From CAYRSA01 sp964494845 (GTDB lineage: Bacteria > Patescibacteriota > Saccharimonadia > Saccharimonadales > JAGQNJ01), in the NCBI GenBank assembly GCA_964494845.1, contig CAZBSC010000008.1, positions 1 to 33,175 on the forward strand: a DNA stretch of 33,175 nt, written 5' to 3'. The position numbers and the translations under genes are program-made. The notes under the pieces are model-generated. The model searched no databases. It was not told the origin of the DNA and worked only from the letters and a program-made list of their open reading frames with translations. Positions within the stretch are counted from its first letter, which is position 1. Each line of letters opens with the position of its first letter. Below, piece after piece: positions 1-5,813 of the stretch.

Positions 1-48
1 AGCGAGGCACGACCAAAAGAAGATCGTCCACAACGAAGTTTTAACTAA
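1..48 (+). CDS. C-terminal end of an unidentified protein (partial)
   Basis: Frame 1 is open from the window edge to a TAA at 46-48 and encodes a short basic, polar tail (SEARPKEDRPQRSFN). A strong intrinsic terminator follows 18 bases later, which supports this as a true gene end. The tail is too short to identify. Its last bases and the terminator resemble 730-800, so the end of this gene may have been duplicated. Confidence 0.5.
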   Translation, partial: SEARPKEDRPQRSFN

Positions 49-66
49 AACTTCTTGTGCGATTTT

Positions 67-94
67 AAAAAGCCCTCCACATGGAGGGCTTTTT
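67..94 (+). terminator. Intrinsic terminator of the partial upstream gene
   Basis: A 12-bp stem (left arm 67-78, 4-nt loop 79-82, right arm 83-94) has a G+C core and ends in TTTTT. The left arm carries the matching A run, so it could act in both directions. Confidence 0.9.
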
Positions 95-151
95 GCTTGG
101 TTTTTGAGAATTTGTTATTGAGACATCAAGCAATAAATAATTCCATAAACT

Positions 152-180
152 TTGCGTATTCTATAAAAATAGTCTATAAT
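152..180 (+). promoter_or_regulatory. Promoter of the 212-685 gene
   Basis: TTGCGT (152-157) lies 17 bp from a perfect TATAAT (175-180). The expected start near 187 gives a leader of about 25 nt containing AGGAAG at 201-206, five bases before the ATG at 212. Confidence 0.7.
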
Positions 181-211
181 AACATTGTAAAAATTTGTTC
201 AGGAAGTAAAT

Positions 212-685
212 ATGGCAGATTACGAAGAAGCAGAAGCGCAGGCATGGCTTAGAACTAGACCCGATGTGGTTAGTAGTAAAATACCTGCCCAAATCAAAGA
301 GATGAGAACACGCCGCCTAGGTTATGCCGGCCTAATGGGTGGCAAAATCCTTAGTGTAAATTGGAGATTTGTTACTCCCGATGATACTGTTGCTAGGATT
401 ACAATTCAGCATCCAAATTTTTTGTTACCAGATTACGATCAAGACCATAATCAGTTTGCTGCATTCGGCGTACCAGGGGAGGACTCCGATGGTGAGAGGC
501 GTTTGACGCTGAGAGCAAGAATCGGGGGCACTTTAATGAATGAATTAGGGGTTGATCTTGAGGGAGATGCAACCATACTCGGTCAGGGGGAGCCTACGGA
601 AGCAAGCCTGCAGTTATGGCTAGATAGAGCTGACCTTTATCAAGAGGGTTGCATGAATGTAGTAGCGTATAGTCAGCCTCGGTAA
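212..685 (+). CDS. Hypothetical protein, 157 aa
   Basis: I do not recognise this protein. It has no signal peptide or membrane segment. The N-terminus is charged and helical (residues 1-35), followed by alternating hydrophobic/polar stretches suggestive of beta strands (about 44-72 and 92-125) and an acidic middle region around residues 72-95. The start is supported by AGGAAG five bases upstream and by a good sigma-70-type promoter with 17-bp spacing, so it is probably expressed as a single-gene unit. It lies between two similar terminator-containing segments (7-76 and 730-800) and faces an unrelated minus-strand gene, an arrangement consistent with a later insertion into the intergenic space. 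No function can be assigned. Confidence 0.7.
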   Translation: MADYEEAEAQAWLRTRPDVVSSKIPAQIKEMRTRRLGYAGLMGGKILSVNWRFVTPDDTVARITIQHPNFLLPDYDQDHNQFAAFGVPGEDSDGERRLTLRARIGGTLMNELGVDLEGDATILGQGEPTEASLQLWLDRADLYQEGCMNVVAYSQPR

Positions 686-729
686 GACCCAGCGGCTACA
701 AAAAAATTCATCCTGACCATACATGGTTT

Positions 730-800
730 ATGCGACCAATACAGTCTTCCTCAACTATGTTTTAACTAAGACTTCTAAGACGAAATTCAAAAAGCCCCCA
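730..800 (+). repeat. Degenerate copy of the 7-76 gene end and terminator
   Basis: Aligned by eye, 730-800 and 7-76 share GCGACCAA/ACGACCAA, the block GTTTTAACTAA, then ACTTCT and AAAAAGCCC, leading into a terminator in each case. Roughly three quarters of the positions match, with a two-base gap. The 212-685 gene lies between the copies. Confidence 0.55.
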
Positions 801-823
801 GGGAAACCCGGGGGCTTTTTTTG
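788..823. terminator. Intrinsic terminator between convergent genes
   Basis: A G+C-rich stem pairs AAAAAGCCCCC-GGG with CCCGGGGGCTTTTT; one A is bulged and the loop is AAA. The T run is followed by TTGTTT on the plus strand, and an A run on the other side makes it usable by the minus-strand gene at 831-1496 as well. Confidence 0.9.
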
Positions 824-830
824 TTTATCT

Positions 831-1496
831 TCATAAGCCTAAGAAATGCTCAACCGACTGCCCAGTTTGTTCGACAAGTACAGGTAACGGGTTGTGTGGC
901 GAAGCAAAAGGTTGCATCATTAAATCATTCAGCCTGTCGTAGCCCAAGAAATCACTGACCCGGGTCCCTGGTTCCGGGAGCCGGATCTTTGTTTGATCAG
1001 CGACAATAAAAGTACCCAAGGGCATTCTTATTTGTCTCCCGGTTCCGTCTATGTGTGTGCAGGTACGCTGTTCAATAGTCCCAGTTTTTAAATGACCTGC
1101 TGCGGGTAGAAGCTCGTACCAGCTCAGCCAGGTTGGCATTTTTTCATGTGTCGCTGGGCTCAACCTAAACGCACCAAGTGTACCATCACCTATAAAAGCC
1201 AATGATGATATTGTTGGGTCAGCGATAACATCGAGGGTCTCTTCATGACTAGGACTTTCTATCAAAATCACTCGAGCCATTCCTCTAACTGCTGCTTCAC
1301 GATCAGCAACGCGCAGAGCCTCATCAGTTAACAGATCATATTTCCCAGCTCGGGTTATTGGTGGGCAAACGAGGATTGCAAGCATTCCTTGACTATCTTC
1401 TATCCCGAAGTTAGCACCGCGTAACATTTCCGCGTGTTGTTCATGTTGCTTTCTTAAGACAGGCACACGACTGTTTGACTTAGCTGCTTTACTCAT
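831..1496 (-). CDS. Hypothetical alpha/beta protein, 221 aa
   Basis: The 221-aa protein is not recognised. It has a short basic N-terminus and then what looks like an alternating beta/alpha domain: strand-like MLAILVCPP (38-46), a charged helix (about 55-73), RVILIES (75-81), SSLAFIGDGT (97-106), and HLKTGTIEQRTC (135-146). The strand-GDG-turn followed by a His-Lys-containing helix ending in Cys faintly recalls caspase/CHAT-like or nucleotide-hydrolase cores, but the His expected before the glycine turn is Asp here, so this is only a hint. There is no signal peptide or membrane segment. It is transcribed alone, with an extended -10 box 11 bases upstream of the ATG and no Shine-Dalgarno sequence, and it ends at the shared terminator. 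Confidence 0.7.
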   Translation of the reverse strand: MSKAAKSNSRVPVLRKQHEQHAEMLRGANFGIEDSQGMLAILVCPPITRAGKYDLLTDEALRVADREAAVRGMARVILIESPSHEETLDVIADPTISSLAFIGDGTLGAFRLSPATHEKMPTWLSWYELLPAAGHLKTGTIEQRTCTHIDGTGRQIRMPLGTFIVADQTKIRLPEPGTRVSDFLGYDRLNDLMMQPFASPHNPLPVLVEQTGQSVEHFLGL

Positions 1497-1507
1497 CTTG
1501 GTTGGCT

Positions 1508-1516
1508 AATATAACA
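1508..1516 (-). promoter_or_regulatory. Extended -10 promoter of the 831-1496 gene
   Basis: The minus strand reads TG-T-TATATT, with the hexamer at 1513-1508. The start codon A is at 1496, 11 bases beyond the hexamer, so the predicted 5' UTR is only about 4-5 nt. Confidence 0.55.
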
Positions 1517-1639
1517 TCAAAAAGATACTTTGTCGACACAAGCTACTCACTAAGCTTAGCTTGTTGATTGGCAAAGTCACAAATTATTTTTGCATATAAC
1601 TGGGCTGTCTGACTGTGGCTTTGGGCTATGGTTGCATTT

Positions 1640-1655
1640 CTGGCGGGCTCGACCG
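1640..1655 (-). repeat. Displaced copy of the tRNA-Asp 3' end
   Basis: The 16 bases at 1640-1655 are identical to 1808-1823, which spans the CCA, acceptor 3' strand and start of the T arm of the tRNA-Asp gene. The copy lies 168 bp away, beyond the tRNA terminator. A poorer match to the T-arm/acceptor end lies between them at about 1695-1722. It resembles an attachment-site duplication or a decayed tRNA. Confidence 0.75.
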
Positions 1656-1771
1656 ACTAATCGCACATCTGGCACTCGTCCTCGAAATAAACTTCTGCGG
1701 GCGAGCTTGATGACCGAACCGGCCCCTATGGGGTATCCTGTTCGAACCAAGCCAACCCGACGAGGTGAAAA

Positions 1772-1797
1772 TAAAAATACCTCCTTACGGAGGCATA
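1772..1797 (-). terminator. Terminator of tRNA-Asp
   Basis: On the minus strand the stem TGCCTCC/GGAGGTA with loop GTAA is followed by TTTTTATTTT, starting about 12 bases after the tRNA CCA. Confidence 0.85.
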
Positions 1798-1808
1798 TTC
1801 ATTTTCAC

Positions 1809-1887
1809 TGGCGGGCTCGACCGGATTCGAACCGGCGATCTTCTCCGTGACAGGGAGACGTGATAGGCCAACTTCACTACGAGCCCG
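1809..1887 (-). tRNA. tRNA-Asp (GTC)
   Basis: A full cloverleaf can be folded: acceptor CGGGCTC/GAGCCCG, anticodon arm TCTCC-CTGTCAC-GGAGA with anticodon GTC, T arm GCCGG-TTCGAAT-CCGGT, and an encoded CCA at 1811-1809. The acceptor begins with C rather than the more usual G. A terminator and a displaced 3'-end copy follow downstream. Confidence 0.93.
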
Positions 1888-1961
1888 TATTTATTTATAA
1901 AAGAACAGATGTGATGATAGCATTTGAGTTACAAAAAAGCAACAAAACTCATCTGTTAATT

Positions 1962-1970
1962 TGCTATAAT
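1962..1970 (+). promoter_or_regulatory. Extended -10 promoter of the tRNA-Thr/Gly unit
   Basis: TG-C-TATAAT has its hexamer at 1965-1970, 23 bases before the first tRNA base. No convincing -35 is seen, which fits extended -10 use. The unit probably also feeds the 2154-2912 gene. Confidence 0.65.
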
Positions 1971-1993
1971 ACGCTGGCGATATACAGAAGTAT

Positions 1994-2069
1994 GCCACCG
2001 TAGCTCAGTTGGTAGAGCAACACACTCGTAACGTGTAGGTCAGCAGTTCGATTCTGCTCGGTGGCTCCA
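1994..2069 (+). tRNA. tRNA-Thr (CGT)
   Basis: Acceptor GCCACCG/CGGTGGC, discriminator T at 2066 and an encoded CCA. The anticodon loop CTCGTAA gives CGT. The last anticodon-stem pair next to the loop is an A-C mismatch. The discriminator U matters for the thrS leader, where the T-box-like bulge reads UGGA. Confidence 0.95.
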
Positions 2070-2144
2070 GCGGGTATCGTATAGTGGTTAATATGCGACC
2101 TTCCCAAGGTCGAGAGGAGAGTTCGATTCTCTCTATCCGCACCA
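2070..2144 (+). tRNA. tRNA-Gly (CCC)
   Basis: It begins on the base after the CCA of tRNA-Thr, with no spacer. Acceptor GCGGGTA/TATCCGC, anticodon arm CGACC-TTCCCAA-GGTCG with anticodon CCC, T arm GAGAG/CTCTC, and an encoded CCA. The two tRNAs must be released from one precursor by 5' and 3' processing at the same junction. Confidence 0.95.
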
Positions 2145-2153
2145 ATCAATTTT

Positions 2154-2912
2154 ATGAAAACAGCTGAAATTCACAACTTTACTCCCGACTTATTAGAGGA
2201 ACAACTTGCTTTGGGTTGGTGCGTTATACCGAGTGCGGTTGACGACAATGTTCTTTGTGACCTTGAAGCTTCTCTCGATCCAAACTCTTGGTCTTTAAAG
2301 TTCCCAGAAGGCCCCAAAAGGGATGAGAACCCTCTTTACTACGGTTACGGCACAAATTTCCACAATCAATGGTATATGCAACTTCGTCAAGGAAGATACA
2401 GTACACTCAACTTCTTGATGGAGGGCTTGCGACAAAAAGTACAAGCCAATGCGACAATTCTAGAGGATGAGGAATTGGTCTCTTGGGGAAATGATACATG
2501 GGGCTTAACCGACCGTATAAGAAAGGTTGGGAGGAAAGCATTTCCTGATATTTTCCCTGTTTCTGATCTAGAGAGAGCTAAAAGTCAGTATTCAAGTGGT
2601 GTGCACAAAATTGAGCCCGGTGGTCACGTAGCGGCGCATATCGATGGCGAAGTCGTACGAGGCGAAAGGGGGTTCAATGTTTTATTAATAATAGATCATG
2701 ATCCTGAAGTAGATGCTGGGCTGGAATTTGGAGGCACATCAGAAAAACCCGGATTTTGGCAGCATGTTTCGGCGCATCGTGGGGACATTGTATTGATTGG
2801 TAAATGGGCTTGGCACAGATACAGCTATCCTGATGATGCTATCAAGCCGCGTTATACCTCGCTTTTTTCCTACCACAACATGGGCTATCATCTTGATGGT
2901 CATTTTGAGTAA
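2154..2912 (+). CDS. 2OG-Fe(II) oxygenase-like protein
   Basis: This 252-aa cytosolic protein shows the pattern of the 2-oxoglutarate/Fe(II) double-stranded beta-helix fold in its C-terminal half. A His-x-Asp pair (H162, D164, in GGHVAAHIDG) is followed by strand FNVLLII, a distal His (H221, in KWAWHRYS) and an Arg 12 residues later (R233, in PRYTS), which would bind the 2OG carboxylate. The substrate cannot be told; such enzymes hydroxylate proteins, nucleic acids or small molecules. The N-terminal ~110 residues are not recognised. The ATG is only 9 bases after the CCA of tRNA-Gly and has no Shine-Dalgarno sequence or promoter of its own, so the mRNA is probably the tail of the tRNA transcript and near-leaderless after tRNA 3' processing. 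The family call rests on motif spacing alone. Confidence 0.6.
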   Translation: MKTAEIHNFTPDLLEEQLALGWCVIPSAVDDNVLCDLEASLDPNSWSLKFPEGPKRDENPLYYGYGTNFHNQWYMQLRQGRYSTLNFLMEGLRQKVQANATILEDEELVSWGNDTWGLTDRIRKVGRKAFPDIFPVSDLERAKSQYSSGVHKIEPGGHVAAHIDGEVVRGERGFNVLLIIDHDPEVDAGLEFGGTSEKPGFWQHVSAHRGDIVLIGKWAWHRYSYPDDAIKPRYTSLFSYHNMGYHLDGHFE

Positions 2913-2944
2913 CAAATGATATCTGAACATTTAACATTCTAGGC

Positions 2945-2950
2945 TATAAT
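2945..2950 (+). promoter_or_regulatory. -10 box of the 2962 operon
   Basis: A perfect TATAAT ends 11 bases before the ATG at 2962. No Shine-Dalgarno sequence lies between, so a leader of about 4-5 nt is predicted. No good -35 is evident. Confidence 0.6.
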
Positions 2951-2961
2951 AAAATCAAACC

Positions 2962-3318
2962 ATGCAAGTCCCAAAAAAATATTTCCATGATCGATTGATT
3001 CTTTTCTTACTGAGCATAAATGCTTTTTTTACCCTGTTAACATCTATACTAATTCTACTTAGATTAGACAGTAACAGTACCGATAGTTACTTGGTCCAGT
3101 ATCGATCCAATCTTGGCATTGGCGGTTACCAGTATCAGAGTAACGGCGCTACATTTTTCACTATTATTCTGTTTGCAGTCGTTATTTTTGTCATAAATAC
3201 CATCCTAAGCATGCGTATTTACGACGAAAAAAGAGATTTTTCAGTAGTTATACTTTCATTGGGTACTTTGTTGGTAGTTTTGACGCTGATTGTTAGTAAC
3301 GCCATGCTTGTACTCTAA
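2962..3318 (+). CDS. Small three-helix membrane protein
   Basis: This 118-aa protein has three predicted membrane segments: about residues 11-34, 64-85 and 94-117. A polar loop rich in Ser, Tyr, Gly and Asn (residues 36-62) between the first two is probably outside the cell, because the flanking ends are basic on the N-terminal side. I do not recognise the family. Its stop codon overlaps the ATG of the downstream glycosyltransferase by one base, so the two are translationally coupled and probably act together, for example as an accessory subunit in the membrane. The start follows a -10 box closely and lacks a Shine-Dalgarno sequence. Confidence 0.75.
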   Translation: MQVPKKYFHDRLILFLLSINAFFTLLTSILILLRLDSNSTDSYLVQYRSNLGIGGYQYQSNGATFFTIILFAVVIFVINTILSMRIYDEKRDFSVVILSLGTLLVVLTLIVSNAMLVL

Positions 3319-4904
3319 TGACCAACCTCGAGATTCCACTAAAAGAAGAAAAAACACTACATTACAGGTTATTTGAGATATTACCAGGAGCGCTTAGCTG
3401 GAGTATTTTGATTGCGCCATTCGCTCTAAGTCTAATAAGTCCCAGCATTACGGCTCTGTTAGTTATAGTTTTTTTCTTGATTTGGTTTGTTCGGGCAATC
3501 GGTCTGAATATTCGAGTGCTCCAAGGCTGGAGGACGACCAGCCAGCAGCAAAAATATTCCTGGGACAAAATGCTAGATGATTTGGGCAAACTCCAGGTCA
3601 ATCACAAGGGCAAAAACGTTCCAAAATGGCACGCCGAGACAGTCAATAGACTAATAAAGACACCTACCCCTATAAGACCGAGTGAAATTGTTCATGCAAT
3701 ATTTGTATTTGCCTATAACGAAGGGATAGAAGTCTTGGAGCCTACCGTTCAATCTGTATTGGACTCTACTTATGACATGAAGAAAGCTATATTGGTGCTC
3801 GCTTATGAAGAACGTGACGGGGCACAGGCCGAGCCAGCAATGCTCACTATTGCCAAAAAATATGGCAACCGGTTTCTTCATACATTAACAACCAAACATC
3901 CTCTGACCCCTGGTGAAGTTCGGGGCAAAGGAGGCAACTTTAACTACGCTGCCCGTAAGCTACAGCAATATCTAGAAGAAAACAAAATCGATCCGTCCAA
4001 AGTCATGGTGACTATGCTGGATTCTGATAATCGGCCCCATAAAATGTACTTTGCTGCTCTCAGTTATATTTATGCCGCCACGCCAGATCCAAAACATTCG
4101 TCCTATCAGCCTATACCAATGTATACCAACAATATTTGGGACGCCCCAGCACCGATGAGGGTTATTGCAACAGGGAACTCTTTTTGGAATATGGTTCTTT
4201 CGATGCGACCACATATGCTTCGCAATTTTTCATCCCACTCTCAGCCTATGGATGCGCTAATTGATACCGATTTCTTGAGTACGAGGACGATTGTAGAGGA
4301 TGGACATCAGTTTTGGCGCACATATTTCCGATACGATGGAAACCATATTGTATATCCGATATATGTACCGATCTACCAGGATGCCGTGTTGTCGAGTACT
4401 TACCGCAAGACGATAAAAGCCCAGTTTGCTCAAATACGTCGGTGGGCTTATGGTGCATCGGACATTGCATATGTCGCTGACAAGGCTTTTTTTACAAAAA
4501 ATAAAATCTCTAAAACAGATAGACTATTCAAGTTTCTTAGGTTGCTAGAAGGGCACGTGTCATGGGCAACAGCACCGTTGATATTGGCCTTTGCCGCTTT
4601 TGTACCTCTGTTGTTTAATTCGGAAAGCTATACAGCCATACAGCTGCCAATTATTGCTAGTCGCATTCAAACAGTAGCGCTTGCGGGTATTTTTATTACT
4701 TTTTTCCTCAGCTTTAAGGCTTTGCCACCCAAACCGGCGCGTTATAAGCGCTCTCGCTCAGTGTTTATGATCTTGCAATGGGTGTTACTACCGGTAACCA
4801 CGATACTTTTCAACGCAATGGCAGCATTGAACTCCCAGACGCGGCTGATGTTCGGTCGGTATCTAGACAAGTTCGATGTAACAGATAAATCTGTAAAGAG
4901 GTAG
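3318..4904 (+). CDS. Membrane-bound family-2 glycosyltransferase (cellulose-synthase-like)
   Basis: This 528-aa protein has two N-terminal membrane segments (about 26-41 and 43-62), a cytosolic GT-A domain (about 120-380) and three C-terminal segments (about 415-433, 447-466, 483-502). The catalytic signature is complete: a nucleotide-binding strand ending AYNEG (132-136), the metal-binding DSD (235-237), the catalytic Glu-Asp (327-328, in IVEDGHQFW) and a QIRRW motif (372-376), the QxxRW-like motif of processive transferases. It probably polymerises a sugar from a nucleotide donor and moves it across the membrane as surface polysaccharide; sugar and product cannot be told. It is coupled to the membrane protein at 2962-3318. 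It faces nrdR with only three bases between stop codons and no visible terminator, so the transcripts probably overlap. Confidence 0.85.
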   Translation: MTNLEIPLKEEKTLHYRLFEILPGALSWSILIAPFALSLISPSITALLVIVFFLIWFVRAIGLNIRVLQGWRTTSQQQKYSWDKMLDDLGKLQVNHKGKNVPKWHAETVNRLIKTPTPIRPSEIVHAIFVFAYNEGIEVLEPTVQSVLDSTYDMKKAILVLAYEERDGAQAEPAMLTIAKKYGNRFLHTLTTKHPLTPGEVRGKGGNFNYAARKLQQYLEENKIDPSKVMVTMLDSDNRPHKMYFAALSYIYAATPDPKHSSYQPIPMYTNNIWDAPAPMRVIATGNSFWNMVLSMRPHMLRNFSSHSQPMDALIDTDFLSTRTIVEDGHQFWRTYFRYDGNHIVYPIYVPIYQDAVLSSTYRKTIKAQFAQIRRWAYGASDIAYVADKAFFTKNKISKTDRLFKFLRLLEGHVSWATAPLILAFAAFVPLLFNSESYTAIQLPIIASRIQTVALAGIFITFFLSFKALPPKPARYKRSRSVFMILQWVLLPVTTILFNAMAALNSQTRLMFGRYLDKFDVTDKSVKR

Positions 4905-4907
4905 CAT

Positions 4908-5315
4908 CTAGCGATTAGGGTGGAAGGCTTCGTATTGTACTGCCGCCGCCTTGTCGAATTGGCGTAGTGCTGCCAGTACATTCTTGATGACTAGGTTTCG
5001 TTGAACTGTTGTCCCTGGTGACGAGGTGAATAGTCGATGCATTATCGTGTCTGTGAGGTGTTTTGCGTCCTCTTCAGGGCTTTTTCTATGCTTACAGGCC
5101 TCATAGACGCTTATTAGCAACTTCGTCTCAGAGAAAGGCTCTATGGGGCTTCCTGGTCTGTTGTATACAAACAAAGACCCATAATCAACAGTTTCAACAG
5201 TGGTAAACAGAGATTTACAAGCGGGGCAGGCGCGGCGCCGCCAAACCGAATTAGTCCTTTTCTGCGGACGAGAGTTAGTAACCGCAAGTTTTGACTGACA
5301 ATATACACAAACCAT
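4908..5315 (-). CDS. nrdR: Transcriptional repressor NrdR
   Basis: This 135-aa NrdR binds ATP/dATP and represses ribonucleotide reductase genes by binding NrdR boxes. The N-terminus is a zinc ribbon with C3, C6, C30 and C33 and the typical basic block RRRACPAC. The ATP-cone follows (about residues 46-130), including the VYNRPGSPIEPFSETKL segment. It is slightly shorter than the usual ~150 residues. The start is supported by AGAGGAG seven bases upstream. The leader is about 150 nt long and contains three possible hairpins, one followed by a U run, so expression may be attenuated. No ribonucleotide reductase gene is in the window. Confidence 0.9.
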   Translation of the reverse strand: MVCVYCQSKLAVTNSRPQKRTNSVWRRRACPACKSLFTTVETVDYGSLFVYNRPGSPIEPFSETKLLISVYEACKHRKSPEEDAKHLTDTIMHRLFTSSPGTTVQRNLVIKNVLAALRQFDKAAAVQYEAFHPNR

Positions 5316-5334
5316 TTCTTAACTCCTCTCGATC

Positions 5335-5369
5335 CTTAGTAAATTGGGATTCATTTCGAATTTACTAAG
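5335..5369 (-). promoter_or_regulatory. Perfect 11-bp inverted repeat just upstream of the nrdR ribosome site
   Basis: CTTAGTAAATT (5335-5345) and AATTTACTAAG (5359-5369) are exact inverse copies with a 13-nt loop. The hairpin ends about eight bases before the nrdR Shine-Dalgarno sequence, so it could be an operator or an RNA element acting on translation. Confidence 0.55.
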
Positions 5370-5370
5370 C

Positions 5371-5393
5371 AAAAATAGGGGAGAACAGCCCCT
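5371..5393 (-). terminator. Possible attenuator in the nrdR leader
   Basis: On the minus strand the stem AGGGG/CCCCT with loop CTGTTCT is followed by ATTTTTG, a short intrinsic-terminator shape lying inside the leader, not at a gene end. A second G+C hairpin (GGGGG-ACG-CCCCC, about 5413-5425) lies further upstream. Confidence 0.45.
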
Positions 5394-5463
5394 TACGGCT
5401 TGACGTATGGGCGCGTTAGGAGGGGGCGTCCCCCTTCTAAAGAACGAGCGTAGCGGGTGGTAA

Positions 5464-5495
5464 ACCATATCCATATATTGTCATAACGCTGTCAA
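5464..5495 (-). promoter_or_regulatory. Possible nrdR promoter
   Basis: The minus strand carries a consensus TTGACA at 5495-5490. The -10 is uncertain: GATATG at 18 bp or TATGGT at 20 bp. The resulting leader would be about 140-150 nt. Confidence 0.35.
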
Positions 5496-5543
5496 TAATG
5501 CTAGTGGATAATTATATAAAAACAGTGGGTAAGTTTATTAATC

Positions 5544-5581
5544 AAAAAATCCTCTCTCGAGTTATCGAAAGAGGATTTTTT
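5544..5581. terminator. Terminator of the 5595-5729 small gene
   Basis: A 12-bp stem (AAAAAATCCTCT at 5544-5555, AGAGGATTTTTT at 5570-5581) has a 14-nt loop. It begins 14 bases after the stop codon of the minus-strand small ORF; runs of A and T on both sides would let it work either way. Confidence 0.85.
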
Positions 5582-5594
5582 ACAATTCTATCTG

Positions 5595-5729
5595 CTATTT
5601 GACGGCAGTCACTGTGCTACGAGGTCGTCGTATTCGGTTGCCCCGACGGATGCCGGTTACGAACTTCAACTCTTCGTAGAACAGCTGAAAGTCTTCTAAT
5701 GAAGACTTGCGTCTGTTATTTGTACTCAC
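5595..5729 (-). CDS. Small basic protein, 44 aa (GTG start)
   Basis: This minus-strand ORF begins with GTG at 5729 and ends with TAG at 5595. It encodes 44 residues: a polar/acidic first half (LEDFQLFYEELKF, helix-like, about 11-23) and a strongly basic second half (GIRRGNRIRRPRS, about 26-38), so it could bind RNA or DNA. I do not recognise it. The case for a real gene is its context: TTGACA-17 bp-TAGCAT upstream, GAGG seven bases before the GTG, and a strong terminator 14 bases after the stop. It is divergent from tgt. Length alone would not justify the call. Confidence 0.65.
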   Translation of the reverse strand: MSTNNRRKSSLEDFQLFYEELKFVTGIRRGNRIRRPRSTVTAVK

Positions 5730-5753
5730 ACATGAGCCTCGTTTAACTGGTAC

Positions 5754-5782
5754 ATGCTATCAGCGACGGCTGTTCATGTCAA
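5754..5782 (-). promoter_or_regulatory. Promoter of the 44-aa gene
   Basis: On the minus strand a consensus TTGACA (5782-5777) lies 17 bp from TAGCAT (5759-5754). The start near 5747 gives an 18-nt leader containing GAGG. It overlaps the region just upstream of the tgt promoter. Confidence 0.7.
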
Positions 5783-5798
5783 GCATAAGTGGGTAGGA

Positions 5799-5807
5799 TG
5801 CTATACT
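5799..5807 (+). promoter_or_regulatory. Extended -10 promoter of tgt
   Basis: TG-C-TATACT has its hexamer at 5802-5807. A start seven bases downstream falls exactly on the A of the tgt ATG at 5814, which predicts a leaderless message. Confidence 0.65.
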
Positions 5808-5813
5808 ATTAAG

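Noticed and set aside
1590..1850. 86-aa plus-strand ORF
   Set aside because: It runs through the tRNA-Asp terminator, the displaced tRNA copy and half of tRNA-Asp; its protein is antisense tRNA translation.
1964..2149. 61-aa minus-strand ORF
   Set aside because: Antisense of the tRNA-Thr and tRNA-Gly genes.
5754..5813. Upstream ATG start for tgt
   Set aside because: It would add 20 residues not typical of Tgt and would place the -10 box inside the gene; ATG 5814 matches the family start.
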